From Flavivirga aquimarina (GTDB lineage: Bacteria > Bacteroidota > Bacteroidia > Flavobacteriales > Flavobacteriaceae): a stretch of DNA of 64,000 nucleotides. Position numbers and translations under genes: made by a program. Where the stretch lies: assembly GCF_030540835.1 (NCBI RefSeq), contig NZ_JAUOEK010000184.1, positions 434,001 through 498,000 of the forward strand, given 5' to 3'. Of this stretch, positions 36,156-46,078 are shown piece by piece (positions within the stretch are counted from its first letter, which is position 1; each line of letters begins with the position of its first letter). Under the pieces are notes generated by a model. That model saw nothing but the letters and a program-made list of their open reading frames with translations, was not told where the DNA came from and ran no database searches.

Positions 36156-36713
36156 ATGAACGAAGACATACAATTTATATTAGATACAACAAAAGAAGCT
36201 ATGACTAATGCTATAAAGCATTTAGAAAAACAATTTGTTAATATTAGAGCAGGAAAAGCAAGTCCTGCTATGCTTGGCAGTGTTATGGTCGACTATTATG
36301 GGTCACAAACGCCATTGAGCCAAGTTGCTAATGTAAATACACCCGATGGAAGAACCATTACCGTACAACCTTGGGAAAAAAGTATGCTACAAGAAATAGA
36401 ACGTGGTATTGCCTATGCAAACCTTGGTTTTAACCCAATGAATAACGGCGAAACTATAATTATTAATGTCCCACCATTAACAGAAGAACGTAGACGCGAT
36501 TTAGCAAAACAAGCTAAAGCTGAAGCTGAAGATGCTAAAGTTAGTATAAGAACAGCTCGTAAAGATGCTAATAACGATATTAAAAAATTAGATGACGTAT
36601 CGGAAGATTTAATTAAGAATGCTGAAATTGATGTACAACAAATGACAGATACTTATGTAAAAAAGGTTGATGATCTTTTCGATATAAAAGAAAAAGAAAT
36701 CATGACAGTATAA
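36156..36713 (+). CDS. frr: Ribosome recycling factor
   Basis: Splits post-termination ribosomes together with EF-G. The 185-residue protein has NIRAGKASPAMLGSVMVDYYGSQTPLSQVA, the ITVQPWEKSML strand and PPLTEERRRDLAKQAK, the typical RRF helical-arm motif. It is followed at once by a hairpin terminator. Confidence 0.98.
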   Translation: MNEDIQFILDTTKEAMTNAIKHLEKQFVNIRAGKASPAMLGSVMVDYYGSQTPLSQVANVNTPDGRTITVQPWEKSMLQEIERGIAYANLGFNPMNNGETIIINVPPLTEERRRDLAKQAKAEAEDAKVSIRTARKDANNDIKKLDDVSEDLIKNAEIDVQQMTDTYVKKVDDLFDIKEKEIMTV

Positions 36714-36720
36714 TTGAAAA

Positions 36721-36763
36721 GGCGACGTCTGGTTACTGAGCGTAGCCAAAGTAGTCGTTTTTT
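36721..36763 (+). terminator. Terminator after frr built on a repeat-like core
   Basis: GCGACGTCTGGTTAC, loop TGAGC, GTAGCCAAAGTAGTCG, then TTTTTTTT. The inner part ACTGAGCGTAGCCAAAG resembles a repeat common in flavobacterial intergenic DNA, which is also seen twice in the polA linker (opposite strand form). Confidence 0.65.
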
Positions 36764-36790
36764 TTAAACCTTTAGTCTCTCTATGCTTAA

Positions 36791-38062
36791 ATGTTAAAAC
36801 ATGTTACTCACTTACTTTTTTTTATTTGTGCAGTATTTGTGCAGGCACAAACTTCATCAGAACACATTTTAGAACCTGCTAAAGATTCTATTAAAAAACG
36901 TGAGTTTATAAAACATCTTGGCAACGGGTATCTACCTACTAGGTATTTTAACTTCGATTTAAGGTATTTAATTAAATATAATCAATACGAAGGTGTAAGA
37001 ACAGGTTTAGGCGGTGTAACTAACGATGCATTTTCGAAAAAATACCGTATAAACAGTTATGGTGTATATGGTTTTAGAGATCATCGTTTTAAATATAGTT
37101 TAGGAGGCGGATTTAGATTAGCCGAAAAAACGAATACTTGGGTAAACATTTCTTATACCAACGATTTACAAGAAACAGGGAGCGCTAAATTTTTAACAGA
37201 TGGCCGTTTCTTTCAATTCTTTGAACCTCGCTTATTAAACATAGATTTATTTCACAAGTTTGTCTCAAAATCTATAAATATAGAACATCAATTAAACCCA
37301 AAATTATTTACCGAAGTCGAGTTGGCTGTTAGCAATATAGATCCCACTTACAGTTATGGCTATATTTTAGACAATAATATAGTAACTACTTTTCATTTAA
37401 GTACTGCTGTAACATCTTTACAGTGGAATCCATTTAATAAAGTTGACATTTTAGAAAATGGGTCGAAAGAAATTAAAAAAGGATATCCGCAGTTTACACT
37501 TCAATACACAAAGAGCTTTAAAGATGTTTTTAAAAGTGATTTTAACTTTTCTAAATTAGATTTTAGAACTATTTATAAAATAGGAAATGAAAACGAAGGA
37601 GCTTCTGAAATAACCTTAGTTTCCGGAATAACAAATGGTAATACACCATTAACACACTTATATCACGCTTATCCTAACAATATTACTAAAGAAACTGTTA
37701 TGCAACGTTTTTCTGTTGCAGGGTTAAATAGTTTTGAAACTATGTATTTTAATGAATTTTTTTCAGATAAGTTTACTACAATTCAGCTAAAGCATTATTT
37801 AAAGCCTTTCAACATTTCTGAACATTATAAACCACAAATCGTTTTAACAACCCGATATGCTATAGGTGATATAAAACAACCTGAATTACATCAAAATGTG
37901 ACTTTTGGATCTTTAAAAAAAGGCTACACAGAATCTGGTTTTGAAATTAATAAATTGCTCTTTGGTTTCGGTTTAAGCTTTACTTACCGCTATGGCGCTT
38001 ACCACTTACCGGAATTTAGCGATAATATTGCTTTAAAGTTTACATTTAACGTCTCTTTATAA
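36791..38062 (+). CDS. DUF5686-type outer-membrane protein, barrel part only
   Basis: A 423-residue protein with a signal peptide (HLLFFICAVFVQAQ). The rest matches the C-terminal region of DUF5686 proteins: GNGYLPTRYFNFDLRYLIKYNQYEG, TGLGGVTNDAFSKKYRI, YGVYGFRDHRFKYSLGGG and the terminal LKFTFNVSL. Full-length family members are about 800 residues and begin with a carboxypeptidase-regulatory-like domain, which is absent here. The gene has its own start and signal peptide, so it looks like a natural short form. Function is unknown. Confidence 0.7.
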   Translation: MLKHVTHLLFFICAVFVQAQTSSEHILEPAKDSIKKREFIKHLGNGYLPTRYFNFDLRYLIKYNQYEGVRTGLGGVTNDAFSKKYRINSYGVYGFRDHRFKYSLGGGFRLAEKTNTWVNISYTNDLQETGSAKFLTDGRFFQFFEPRLLNIDLFHKFVSKSINIEHQLNPKLFTEVELAVSNIDPTYSYGYILDNNIVTTFHLSTAVTSLQWNPFNKVDILENGSKEIKKGYPQFTLQYTKSFKDVFKSDFNFSKLDFRTIYKIGNENEGASEITLVSGITNGNTPLTHLYHAYPNNITKETVMQRFSVAGLNSFETMYFNEFFSDKFTTIQLKHYLKPFNISEHYKPQIVLTTRYAIGDIKQPELHQNVTFGSLKKGYTESGFEINKLLFGFGLSFTYRYGAYHLPEFSDNIALKFTFNVSL

Positions 38063-38082
38063 CGTTTTACACTCCTTTTTTC

Positions 38083-38090
38083 TACCTTTG
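38083..38090 (+). promoter_or_regulatory. Candidate -7 box of the MMPL-type gene
   Basis: TACCTTTG fits TAnnTTTG exactly and lies 21 bases before the ATG. No good -33 match. Confidence 0.5.
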
Positions 38091-38111
38091 CGCTTCTTTT
38101 AGATAAGGGGC

Positions 38112-40517
38112 ATGTTTAAATTATTTAGTAAAGATTTTTGGGATATTATAGCAAGGTTGATTTTACGGAATAAAATCATCATCCTTATTGGTATTGTGGC
38201 AGTTACCATATTCTTTAGTACAAAGTGGGAAAACATGCGTTTTACTTATACTGAAGCTAATTTATTGCCAGACGATCATGACGTCAACATCATTTATAAT
38301 AACTTTTTAAAAACCTTTGGAGAAGAGGGAAATCTTATTGTATTAGGAATAAAAGATAGTACGCTCTTTACTGTTGAAAAATTAAATGCCTGGAATAAAC
38401 TTTCAGAAAGTTTTAAAAAATATCATGAGGTTGAAACGGTTGTTTCTATTAAAGACCTTCAGAAGCTTATAAAAGATACTGAAAATGAAAAATTTAATTT
38501 AGAACCTTTTATAAAAGATTCTATTTCTTCAATAGCACAAGTTGAAGCACTTCAGGAAGAGCTCTTTAAAAAATATCCTTTTTATGATAATTTTTTATTC
38601 AATACTAAAACAAAAACCATTCGAACAGCCCTTTATTTAAAAAAGGATATTGTAAATACGTCTGCCAGAAAAGATTTTGTCGTAGATGTTTTGATTCCAA
38701 AAATAAATACATTTCAAGAATCGCATAACTTGGATGTTAGAATATCGGGCATGCCTTATATTAGAACTTTAAATTCGCAAAATATTGTTGATGAAATCAG
38801 TTTATTTGTAGGTGCTGCGCTATTAGTAACTTCTATTATTTTCTTTTTCTTTTTCAGATCGTTTAGGGCTACTATAATTTCGCTTATTGTGGTGTGCATC
38901 GGTGTGATGTGGACCTTGGGAATTCTAGGGTTATTAAACTACGAAATAACTGTTTTAACAGCGCTCATCCCACCGTTAATTATTGTTATTGGTATTCCAA
39001 ACTGTATTTTTTTAATTAATAAATACCAACACGAAGTAAAATTACATGGCAACAAGGTAAAATCGTTGCAACGTGTTATCACAAAAATCGGGAATGCCAC
39101 TTTAATGACCAATGTTACCACGGCTTGCGGATTTGCAACTTTCATTTTAACAGAAAGTCAACTTTTAAAAGAATTCGGTATTGTAGCATCATTAAGCATT
39201 TTAGCCATTTTTATTCTGTGCTTGCTTATTATTCCTATTATTTACACCTTTTTACCTTATCCAAAAGAGCGGCATTTAGAGCACTTAAACAAACGTTGGA
39301 TAGGTGGTTTCGTAAATTGGATGGAGCGCATGGTAAGACAAAAACGCATTGCTATTTATTGCACATCTTTGGTTTTATTAATAGTAAGTATTATTGGCAT
39401 TTATCAAATAAAAATTTCTGGTAGTTTAATAGAAGATATGTCTAAAAAAACAGAGTTTTTTAATGACATCCGTTTTTTTGAAAAAGAGTTTAATGGTATT
39501 ATGCCTTTAGAAATTATGATTGACACCAAGCGCAAAAAAGGTGTTATGAAACTTTCTACTCTAAAACGTATGGATGAGTTAGAAGATTTAATTATTGAAA
39601 CTCCAGAATTGTCTAAACCAATATCGGTAGTGGGCTTAGTTAAATACTCTAAACAAGCTTATTATAATGGTAATACTAAATTCTATCAATTACCAACATC
39701 GCAAGAGAATAGTTTCATTTTATCCTATGCTAAAAACTCATCTTCAAATGTAGATTTACTTAAAAATTTTGTTGATAGTACCGGGCAATATGCTCGTATT
39801 ACAACATTTATGAAAGATATTGGAACCGATAAAATGGAACGTATCGAAGAAAATCTTCAAAATAAAATAGACAAAGTTTTTCCAAAAGAAAAATACGATG
39901 TTACCATGACAGGTAAAGCCTTAGTATTTCAAAAAGGCACCAAATACCTTGTTAAAAACTTAGCCATATCATTATCGCTTGCCATCTTTTTAATATCCTT
40001 GTTTATGGCCTATATGTTTAGGTCGGGAAGAATGATTATTGTATCGTTAATACCAAACCTACTACCATTGTTAGTAACAGCCGGTTTAATGGGGTATTTA
40101 GGAGTACCTATAAAACCTTCAACCATATTAGTATTTAGTATTGCTTTTGGTATTTCGGTAGATGATACCATTCATTTTTTAGCAAAATACCGTCAAGAAC
40201 TTCAAGCGAACCATTGGAAAATTAAAATCTCCGTTTACGGTGCTTTACGAGAAACCGGGGTTAGCATGTTTTATACCTCTATCGTCCTGTTTTTTGGATT
40301 TTCGGTATTTACTATTTCCAGTTTTGGTGGTACTGTAGCATTAGGTGCTTTGGTCTCTGCCACACTGCTATTTGCCATGTTATCAAACTTACTTTTATTA
40401 CCTTCTTTATTGCTATCGTTAGAGCGCAGTATTGCAAATAAAGAAGTACTAAGAGAACCTGCTATTAATATTATTCCCGAAGAAGACGAAGCAGAAAACG
40501 AAAATTCCAATATTTAA
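38112..40517 (+). CDS. RND/MMPL-family transporter
   Basis: An inner-membrane protein of 801 residues with the duplicated RND layout: one helix, a large periplasmic loop (about 40-225), five helices, a second loop (about 440-620) and five more helices. The membrane-spanning motifs are VTTACGFATFILTES and IAFGISVDDTIHFLAKYRQE, the latter the proton-relay-like helix of RND/Patched-type proteins. Substrates of this subfamily are often lipids or hopanoids, but none is evident. There is no adaptor or outer-membrane channel gene next to it. Confidence 0.85.
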   Translation: MFKLFSKDFWDIIARLILRNKIIILIGIVAVTIFFSTKWENMRFTYTEANLLPDDHDVNIIYNNFLKTFGEEGNLIVLGIKDSTLFTVEKLNAWNKLSESFKKYHEVETVVSIKDLQKLIKDTENEKFNLEPFIKDSISSIAQVEALQEELFKKYPFYDNFLFNTKTKTIRTALYLKKDIVNTSARKDFVVDVLIPKINTFQESHNLDVRISGMPYIRTLNSQNIVDEISLFVGAALLVTSIIFFFFFRSFRATIISLIVVCIGVMWTLGILGLLNYEITVLTALIPPLIIVIGIPNCIFLINKYQHEVKLHGNKVKSLQRVITKIGNATLMTNVTTACGFATFILTESQLLKEFGIVASLSILAIFILCLLIIPIIYTFLPYPKERHLEHLNKRWIGGFVNWMERMVRQKRIAIYCTSLVLLIVSIIGIYQIKISGSLIEDMSKKTEFFNDIRFFEKEFNGIMPLEIMIDTKRKKGVMKLSTLKRMDELEDLIIETPELSKPISVVGLVKYSKQAYYNGNTKFYQLPTSQENSFILSYAKNSSSNVDLLKNFVDSTGQYARITTFMKDIGTDKMERIEENLQNKIDKVFPKEKYDVTMTGKALVFQKGTKYLVKNLAISLSLAIFLISLFMAYMFRSGRMIIVSLIPNLLPLLVTAGLMGYLGVPIKPSTILVFSIAFGISVDDTIHFLAKYRQELQANHWKIKISVYGALRETGVSMFYTSIVLFFGFSVFTISSFGGTVALGALVSATLLFAMLSNLLLLPSLLLSLERSIANKEVLREPAINIIPEEDEAENENSNI

Positions 40518-40573
40518 AATCTTAAATTCCAATCTATCACAATTTTGGAGTTTGTTTTTTAAATATTTGGTGC

Positions 40574-40603
40574 TTGAAAGCCGATACGCTTTTTTTATCT
40601 TTA
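40574..40603 (+). promoter_or_regulatory. Candidate promoter of asnS
   Basis: TTG (40574-40576), 19 bases, TATCTTTA (40596-40603), one mismatch to TAnnTTTG. It is 20 bases before the asnS ATG. Confidence 0.5.
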
Positions 40604-40623
40604 CGCTTTAAATTTTAGTGCTT

Positions 40624-42057
40624 ATGAAATCACGTACAGTTTCAGAATTATTGTCACAAGATATTGTTTATCCAGAAGTAGAAATTAAAGGCTGGGTTAG
40701 AACCTTTAGAGCAAATCGTTTTATTGCTTTAAACGATGGTTCTACATTAAGTAGTATTCAATGTGTTGTTGATTTTGAAAATTTCGATGAAGCACTTTTA
40801 AAACGTATAACCACTGGAGCAGCAATTTTTGTTAAAGGCGAATTAGTTGAAAGCCAAGGCAAAGGGCAAAAAGTTGAAATACAAGTCAATCATATTGAAG
40901 TTTTAGGAGATTCCGATCCAGACACCTACCCTATTCAACCCAAAAAACATTCGTTTGAATTTTTACGAGAAAATGCACATTTACGTACTCGTACAAACAC
41001 ATTTAGTGCTATTATGCGTTTACGTTCGGCATTATCGTTCGCCATTCACAAATATTTTAACGAGAACGGTTTTTACTATATGCATGCTCCTATTATAACA
41101 GGAAGCGACGCTGAAGGTGCAGGAGAAATGTTTAAAGTTTCTAGTCTCGATTCTAAAAATCCACCTTTAGACGATGATGGAAACATAGATTACTCTAAAG
41201 ACTTTTTTGGGAAAGAAACCAATTTAACGGTTTCCGGTCAGCTTGAAGCAGAAACCTATGCCATGTCTTTAGGTAAAGTATATACATTTGGGCCTACTTT
41301 TAGAGCAGAAAACTCAAATACATCAAGGCATTTAGCTGAATTTTGGATGATTGAGCCAGAAGTTGCATTTATGGACTTGGCGGGCAATATGGATTTAGCC
41401 GAAGATTTTATGAAATCTGTTATAAAATACATTTTAGATAATAACCGCGAGGATTTAGAATTTCTTGATAAACGTTTACAGGACGAGGACAAAACAAAAC
41501 CTCAGGCCGAAAGAAACGATATGACTTTGATAGAAAAACTAAATTTTGTAACAGATAATCATTTCAAACGCGTTAGCTATACGGAAGCTATCGATATTTT
41601 ACGCAATTGTAAACCTAATAAGAAAAAGAAATTTAAATATTTAATTAACGAATGGGGAACAGATTTACAAAGTGAACACGAGCGTTTTCTCGTAGAAAAA
41701 CACTTTAAATGTCCAGTAATTTTATTTGATTACCCGGCAAATATCAAAGCGTTTTACATGCGCTTAAATGACGATGGAAAAACCGTTCGCGCTATGGATA
41801 TTTTATTCCCCGGTATAGGGGAAATTGTTGGTGGTGCACAACGTGAAGAACGTTTAGATATTTTAAAACAAAGAATGGCAGCTATTAATATTCCTGAAGA
41901 AGACCTTTGGTGGTATCTGGATTTACGAAAGTTTGGTACTGCTGTTCATTCTGGTTTCGGATTGGGTTTTGAACGTTTAGTTATGTTTGCTACCGGCATG
42001 AGTAATATTAGAGATGTTATTCCGTTTCCAAGAACCCCTCAAAACGCAGAATTTTAA
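40624..42057 (+). CDS. asnS: Asparagine-tRNA ligase
   Basis: Class IIb aminoacyl-tRNA synthetase of 477 residues. The OB-fold anticodon-binding domain starts [22 protein letters not shown]. Catalytic motif 2 is [22 protein letters not shown] and motif 3 [15 protein letters not shown]. The AsnS-type segment [21 protein letters not shown] is present. I use the ATG at 40624; a GTG two codons upstream is the only other option. The lysine-rich insert [16 protein letters not shown] is usual in Bacteroidota. Confidence 0.97.
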   Translation: MKSRTVSELLSQDIVYPEVEIKGWVRTFRANRFIALNDGSTLSSIQCVVDFENFDEALLKRITTGAAIFVKGELVESQGKGQKVEIQVNHIEVLGDSDPDTYPIQPKKHSFEFLRENAHLRTRTNTFSAIMRLRSALSFAIHKYFNENGFYYMHAPIITGSDAEGAGEMFKVSSLDSKNPPLDDDGNIDYSKDFFGKETNLTVSGQLEAETYAMSLGKVYTFGPTFRAENSNTSRHLAEFWMIEPEVAFMDLAGNMDLAEDFMKSVIKYILDNNREDLEFLDKRLQDEDKTKPQAERNDMTLIEKLNFVTDNHFKRVSYTEAIDILRNCKPNKKKKFKYLINEWGTDLQSEHERFLVEKHFKCPVILFDYPANIKAFYMRLNDDGKTVRAMDILFPGIGEIVGGAQREERLDILKQRMAAINIPEEDLWWYLDLRKFGTAVHSGFGLGFERLVMFATGMSNIRDVIPFPRTPQNAEF

Positions 42058-42126
42058 AAACAATAACCCTTTGGCTAGTAGCAGGTAAAAGTTTTTTTTT
42101 ACTTTTATTGCAAACCAAATCAGAAT

Positions 42127-43581
42127 ATGCTTAAGCAGTATTTACAATTTAAATTATCGCAAAAACTATCGCCGCAACAAATTCAATTAATGAAATTGAT
42201 ACAGTTGCCTACCCAAGCTTTTGAACAGCGCTTAAAACAAGAATTGGAAGAGAATCCGGCTCTCGAAAGTGGCAAAGAAGATAATGATGAATACGATTCT
42301 GAGTTTAGTAATACAGACGATTTTAATGAAGGTGAATCTATAAATGCAGATGATATTAATGTTGATGAATATTTAAGTGATGATGAAATTCCTGATTATC
42401 GTACACAAGTCAATAATTATAGTAGCGATGATGAAGAAAAAACAATGCCTTATGCAGCAGGCACATCATTTACACAACATTTAATAAACCAATTAAACAC
42501 GTATCGTCTCAATGATGAAGAGCGCGAAATCGCAGAATTTTTAGTAGGAAGTGTTGATGAAAGTGGTTATATACGCAGAGAGTTAAGCGATATTATGGAC
42601 GATTTGGCGTTCACTCAAAATGTTTATACTACTGAAGAAAAAATTGAAAGCGTTCTAAGAATTGTGCACCAATTAGACCCTGCTGGTGTTGGAGCAAGAA
42701 GTTTACAAGAGTGTTTAAGCATTCAATTACATAGAAGAGAAAAAACACCTCATTGCGAATTGGCAATAAACATTATTGACAATGCGTTCGATCAATTTAT
42801 AAAAAAGCACTATCAGAAATTAATTCAAAAGTTTGATGTTTCTGAAACTCAGTTAAAAGATGCTATTTCAGAAATTGAACATTTAAACCCCAAACCGGGA
42901 GGTTCTTATGCAGGAAATAATAGAATTGTAGAACACGTTGTTCCCGATTTTGCTATTAAAATTATAGATGGCGAATTAGAGTTAACGCTTAATGGAAGGA
43001 ATGCACCAGAGCTTCATGTATCGAGAGAATACAATAACATGCTTAAAGGGTATAAAGACACTAAAGACAAATCTAAATCACAAAAGGATGCCGTTATCTT
43101 TATAAAACAGAAACTAGATGCTGCAAAGTGGTTTATCGAAGCTATAAAACAGCGCCAACAAACTTTGTTTGTTACCATGAGCGCTATTATGCATTATCAA
43201 AAAGACTATTTTTTAACAGGCGATGAGCGTAACTTAAAGCCTATGATTCTAAAAGATATTGCCGATGAAATTTCTATGGACGTTTCAACAGTGTCTAGAG
43301 TTGCAAATAGTAAATATGTTGATACCCCTTATGGAACAAAATTGATTAAAGAGTTCTTTTCTGAATCTATGAAAAACGATCAAGGAGAAGATGTCTCTAC
43401 AAGAGAAATCAAAAAAATATTGGAAACAGTTATAGAAGAAGAAAACAAGAAAAAACCTTTAACAGACGAAACCTTAGCTACTATCTTAAAAGAAAAAGGG
43501 TATCCTATTGCGCGACGTACAGTAGCTAAATACAGAGAGCAACTGGATATTCCTGTTGCCAGATTACGTAAAAAAATATAA
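42127..43581 (+). CDS. rpoN: RNA polymerase sigma-54 factor
   Basis: A 484-residue alternative sigma factor. Region I is glutamine/leucine-rich (LKQYLQFKLSQKLSPQQIQLMKLIQLPTQ), region II is very acidic (about 48-115), and the core-binding and DNA-binding parts follow. The RpoN box ARRTVAKYRE lies at 462-471. Sigma-54 promoters need AAA+ activators; none is encoded in this window. Its stop overlaps the next start by one base (TAATG). Confidence 0.97.
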   Translation: MLKQYLQFKLSQKLSPQQIQLMKLIQLPTQAFEQRLKQELEENPALESGKEDNDEYDSEFSNTDDFNEGESINADDINVDEYLSDDEIPDYRTQVNNYSSDDEEKTMPYAAGTSFTQHLINQLNTYRLNDEEREIAEFLVGSVDESGYIRRELSDIMDDLAFTQNVYTTEEKIESVLRIVHQLDPAGVGARSLQECLSIQLHRREKTPHCELAINIIDNAFDQFIKKHYQKLIQKFDVSETQLKDAISEIEHLNPKPGGSYAGNNRIVEHVVPDFAIKIIDGELELTLNGRNAPELHVSREYNNMLKGYKDTKDKSKSQKDAVIFIKQKLDAAKWFIEAIKQRQQTLFVTMSAIMHYQKDYFLTGDERNLKPMILKDIADEISMDVSTVSRVANSKYVDTPYGTKLIKEFFSESMKNDQGEDVSTREIKKILETVIEEENKKKPLTDETLATILKEKGYPIARRTVAKYREQLDIPVARLRKKI

Positions 43582-44186
43582 TGGATAAAATACTACGAAG
43601 TATCTCATATATTTTTAATCCGTTATTAATACCTATCTTGGGTGTCATTTTTTATTTTTATATAACGCCGCGGTTTATTCCAGAAGATATCGTAAAAGCA
43701 AAGTTAGTGTCTCTTTTTATCCTAACAGTTATTTTACCTATTCTCCTTTATTTTTTGTTAAAAACATTGGGTAAGGTAAAATCAATTCATTTGGAAACTA
43801 CAAAAGAGCGTATCATCCCTTTAATACTTAACTGTTTTGTTATCATAATAGTGTTACAACGTATTATTATGATTTCTCAAATTATAGAGCTTTATTTTTT
43901 CTTTGTTGGCATATTAATCTCCAATATGGCATGTCTAATGCTTGCTGTTTTTAAGTTTAAGGCAAGTATCCATATGATTTCTATTTCTGGATTATTCGTA
44001 TTCTTTACTATCTTAAGTATTCATTTTAGTATAAACATTAATAATACATTAGCTTTGGTAGTCATAATAATTGGAGCTGTCGCTACATCCAGACTACATG
44101 TACATGCACATACTTACAAAGAACTTATTATGGGCGTTTTTGTTGGAGTGATTCCTCAATTAATTTTAGTGTCTTATTGGTTATAG
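43581..44186 (+). CDS. PAP2-like membrane protein
   Basis: A 201-residue protein with about six hydrophobic helices. The C-terminal segment SRLHVHAHTYKELIMG fits PAP2 phosphatase motif 3 (SR-x5-H-x3-D) except that the final Asp is Glu. KERIIP near residue 75 may be a weak motif 1. A lipid-phosphatase role is possible, but a clear SGH motif 2 is not visible, so it may be inactive. It is translationally coupled to rpoN. Its 3' end overlaps the convergent beta-barrel gene by six bases. Confidence 0.65.
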   Translation: MDKILRSISYIFNPLLIPILGVIFYFYITPRFIPEDIVKAKLVSLFILTVILPILLYFLLKTLGKVKSIHLETTKERIIPLILNCFVIIIVLQRIIMISQIIELYFFFVGILISNMACLMLAVFKFKASIHMISISGLFVFFTILSIHFSININNTLALVVIIIGAVATSRLHVHAHTYKELIMGVFVGVIPQLILVSYWL

Positions 44187-44876
44187 AATATAAAACATCA
44201 AACCAATTTTTACTGCATTCATATCCATTTTATTTCCATTTAAACGCGCATCGCTAGAAAAGATAGGATTTAAAGCATAATATAAAAACACATTCCAGGT
44301 ATTATAACCAGCACTTAATGTTAAACCATATTGAAAGTCATTAAAAGCTTCAATATCACTGTATCTTATCTTTCCTAAATCACCTTTGTACTTAGTAGTA
44401 TGCGTTAACACATAACCTAATTTAAACCCCATATAAATGCGCCAAAAATTATAATCTGTTGCTGTAGACGTTCGCCATCTAAACTCAATAGGAAGTTCTA
44501 TTAAATGGCTTGAGAATTTATTTTTAGTGTATGTGCTGCTAGATTCTAAAACACTATAAGTTACACCCCCATTGTCTTTATTAATAAGCAAGTTTTGATT
44601 AAATGAATTAGCAGAATACCCAAGCCCTAAACCTATGGCAATATTTCTATTTTTATTAATAGGCATATCTTTAATAAAGCCTAAATGAAAGCCTAAAGAG
44701 AAACCGCTTTGCGAAACATTTGCTGGCTTTTTGCCTAACAAGTTATATGTAACACCTGCGTAAAATTGGTCTTCTTTATAAAGCGAGTCCACTTCTTCAT
44801 TAATATGTTCTTCTTGAGCAAAGCAACATACAAAACTCATTAAAAAAAATATGGAAACAAATAGATGATATTTCAT
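44181..44876 (-). CDS. PorT-like outer-membrane beta-barrel protein
   Basis: An exported protein of 231 residues from the start I choose at 44876 (MKYHLFVSIFFLMSFVCCFAQ, a good signal peptide; an upstream in-frame ATG at 44903 would spoil it). Beta strands alternate through the protein: FYAGVTYNLLG, GFSLGFHLGFIKDM, AIGLGLGYSAN, SHLIELPIEFRWR and the terminal AVKIGLMFYIL. The SHLIELPIEFRWR element is typical of the PorT/outer-membrane beta-barrel group. True PorT is a type IX secretion component; whether this is it or a paralogue is not decidable here. Confidence 0.65.
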   Translation of the reverse strand: MKYHLFVSIFFLMSFVCCFAQEEHINEEVDSLYKEDQFYAGVTYNLLGKKPANVSQSGFSLGFHLGFIKDMPINKNRNIAIGLGLGYSANSFNQNLLINKDNGGVTYSVLESSSTYTKNKFSSHLIELPIEFRWRTSTATDYNFWRIYMGFKLGYVLTHTTKYKGDLGKIRYSDIEAFNDFQYGLTLSAGYNTWNVFLYYALNPIFSSDARLNGNKMDMNAVKIGLMFYIL

Positions 44877-44929
44877 TAATAATATTATTATACTAACATG
44901 CAATTATAATTAAAATTGTCTAAGTTTTA

Positions 44930-44967
44930 AAAACAAAAAGGCGTTTTGAGTTTATCAAAACGCCTTT
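44930..44967 (-). terminator. Terminator of the exbB-exbD operon
   Basis: AAAGGCGTTTTGA-GTTTA-TCAAAACGCCTTT, perfect 13-bp stem (44937-44967). Read leftward it ends in TTTTTGTTTTT, 27 bases after the last exbD stop. Confidence 0.85.
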
Positions 44968-44993
44968 ATCTTATATATTTTAAGAATATAAAA

Positions 44994-45470
44994 CTAATCT
45001 CTTCCCAATACAGAACCTTTTTTAGTGGTATAGTTAATTTTAAGCGCATTAACTTTTCTTAACTCCTGCTTTATATCTCCAATTAATCCCATATTGGCAT
45101 CACTGTCTACTTTTAAGGCAGTTGTTAAAAATGGTACTAATTCTTCACGTTTATCAGCTCTTTCTGCAGCGATAAAAGCAGCAATATCCTTTACATCTGC
45201 AAACTTATCATTAAGTTGTATTTTTGTTTCTGTTCCGTATTGTTTAAAATTTTCACTTGGCTTACCTGCATAAATATACATGACCAAATCCTTCTTATCC
45301 AGCTTTTCTACCTGATCAGCAAATGGTAAATTATTTTCAATCATTAAAGAATTTTGCCTCATTACCGTAGCTACCATAAAGAAGAATAACAACATAAATA
45401 CAATATCCGGTAAAGAAGCTGTATTTACTGCCGGCATATCGCCACTTTTTTTCTTATTAAATTTAGACAT
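44994..45470 (-). CDS. exbD: ExbD/TolR-family biopolymer transporter protein (second copy)
   Basis: A 158-residue protein with the ExbD layout: a short cytoplasmic basic start (SKFNKKKSGDMPAVNTASLPD), one membrane helix (IVFMLLFFFMVATVM) and a periplasmic domain. The conserved helix aspartate is in SLPDIVFMLLFF (Asp21). Together with ExbB it should convert proton motive force for TonB-dependent uptake or related envelope work. Last gene of a four-gene leftward operon, followed by a strong terminator. Confidence 0.9.
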   Translation of the reverse strand: MSKFNKKKSGDMPAVNTASLPDIVFMLLFFFMVATVMRQNSLMIENNLPFADQVEKLDKKDLVMYIYAGKPSENFKQYGTETKIQLNDKFADVKDIAAFIAAERADKREELVPFLTTALKVDSDANMGLIGDIKQELRKVNALKINYTTKKGSVLGRD

Positions 45471-45487
45471 GTTTTATAAATGTTAAA

Positions 45488-46075
45488 TTATTGTACTTCT
45501 GAAAGTTTTTGAGGATAATCAATCTTTATTTGATTGATCCTCTCTTTTAACTTATCCTTATTTCCTTGCCAATTTACATCCTTATAGTTTGCTTGCATTT
45601 CTGCAAAAGATTTCCCATATAGTGCCTGAGCTCTAATATCTCTTAATTCGTTATAAGCTGCTACCAATTCATTTTGAACAGCTATATAAGTCTTATAAGT
45701 TGTTTCTCGCTCATTTTTTAAGGATATTATCGCCTTATCCGGATTATCTGAAGATGCTATATCTTTTTCTCCACTACAATAATCACATGTTCCATCTCCG
45801 CCATTATCTAAAAATTTAAAGGCTGCTGCTCTTAACTCACTAATCTCCATTAACTCATCTTCTACAAGCAACTGATCTTTACCATTTAGAAGAACAGTAA
45901 AAATGTTTCTTTCCTTAATAATAACTTCTTCATCAGACTCTTCCATAGGTGGGAGTTTTCTATTAATCCCGGAATCTGTTTCGATCGTTGTTGTTACTAA
46001 GAAAAATATTAATAGTAAGAACGCAATGTCGGCCATGGAGCCTGCATTTACTTCTGGTGCTGCTCTTTTTGCCAT
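45488..46075 (-). CDS. exbD: ExbD/TolR-family biopolymer transporter protein (first copy)
   Basis: A 195-residue ExbD: basic start APEVNAGSMAD, membrane helix IAFLLLIFFLVTTTI with the conserved Asp just before it, then a periplasmic domain. It is longer than its neighbour because of an insert near residues 88-110 with a CDYC pair that might form a disulfide or bind a metal. It lies 17 bases upstream of the second exbD and three bases after the small membrane-protein gene. Confidence 0.9.
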   Translation of the reverse strand: MAKRAAPEVNAGSMADIAFLLLIFFLVTTTIETDSGINRKLPPMEESDEEVIIKERNIFTVLLNGKDQLLVEDELMEISELRAAAFKFLDNGGDGTCDYCSGEKDIASSDNPDKAIISLKNERETTYKTYIAVQNELVAAYNELRDIRAQALYGKSFAEMQANYKDVNWQGNKDKLKERINQIKIDYPQKLSEVQ

Positions 46076-46078
46076 AAT

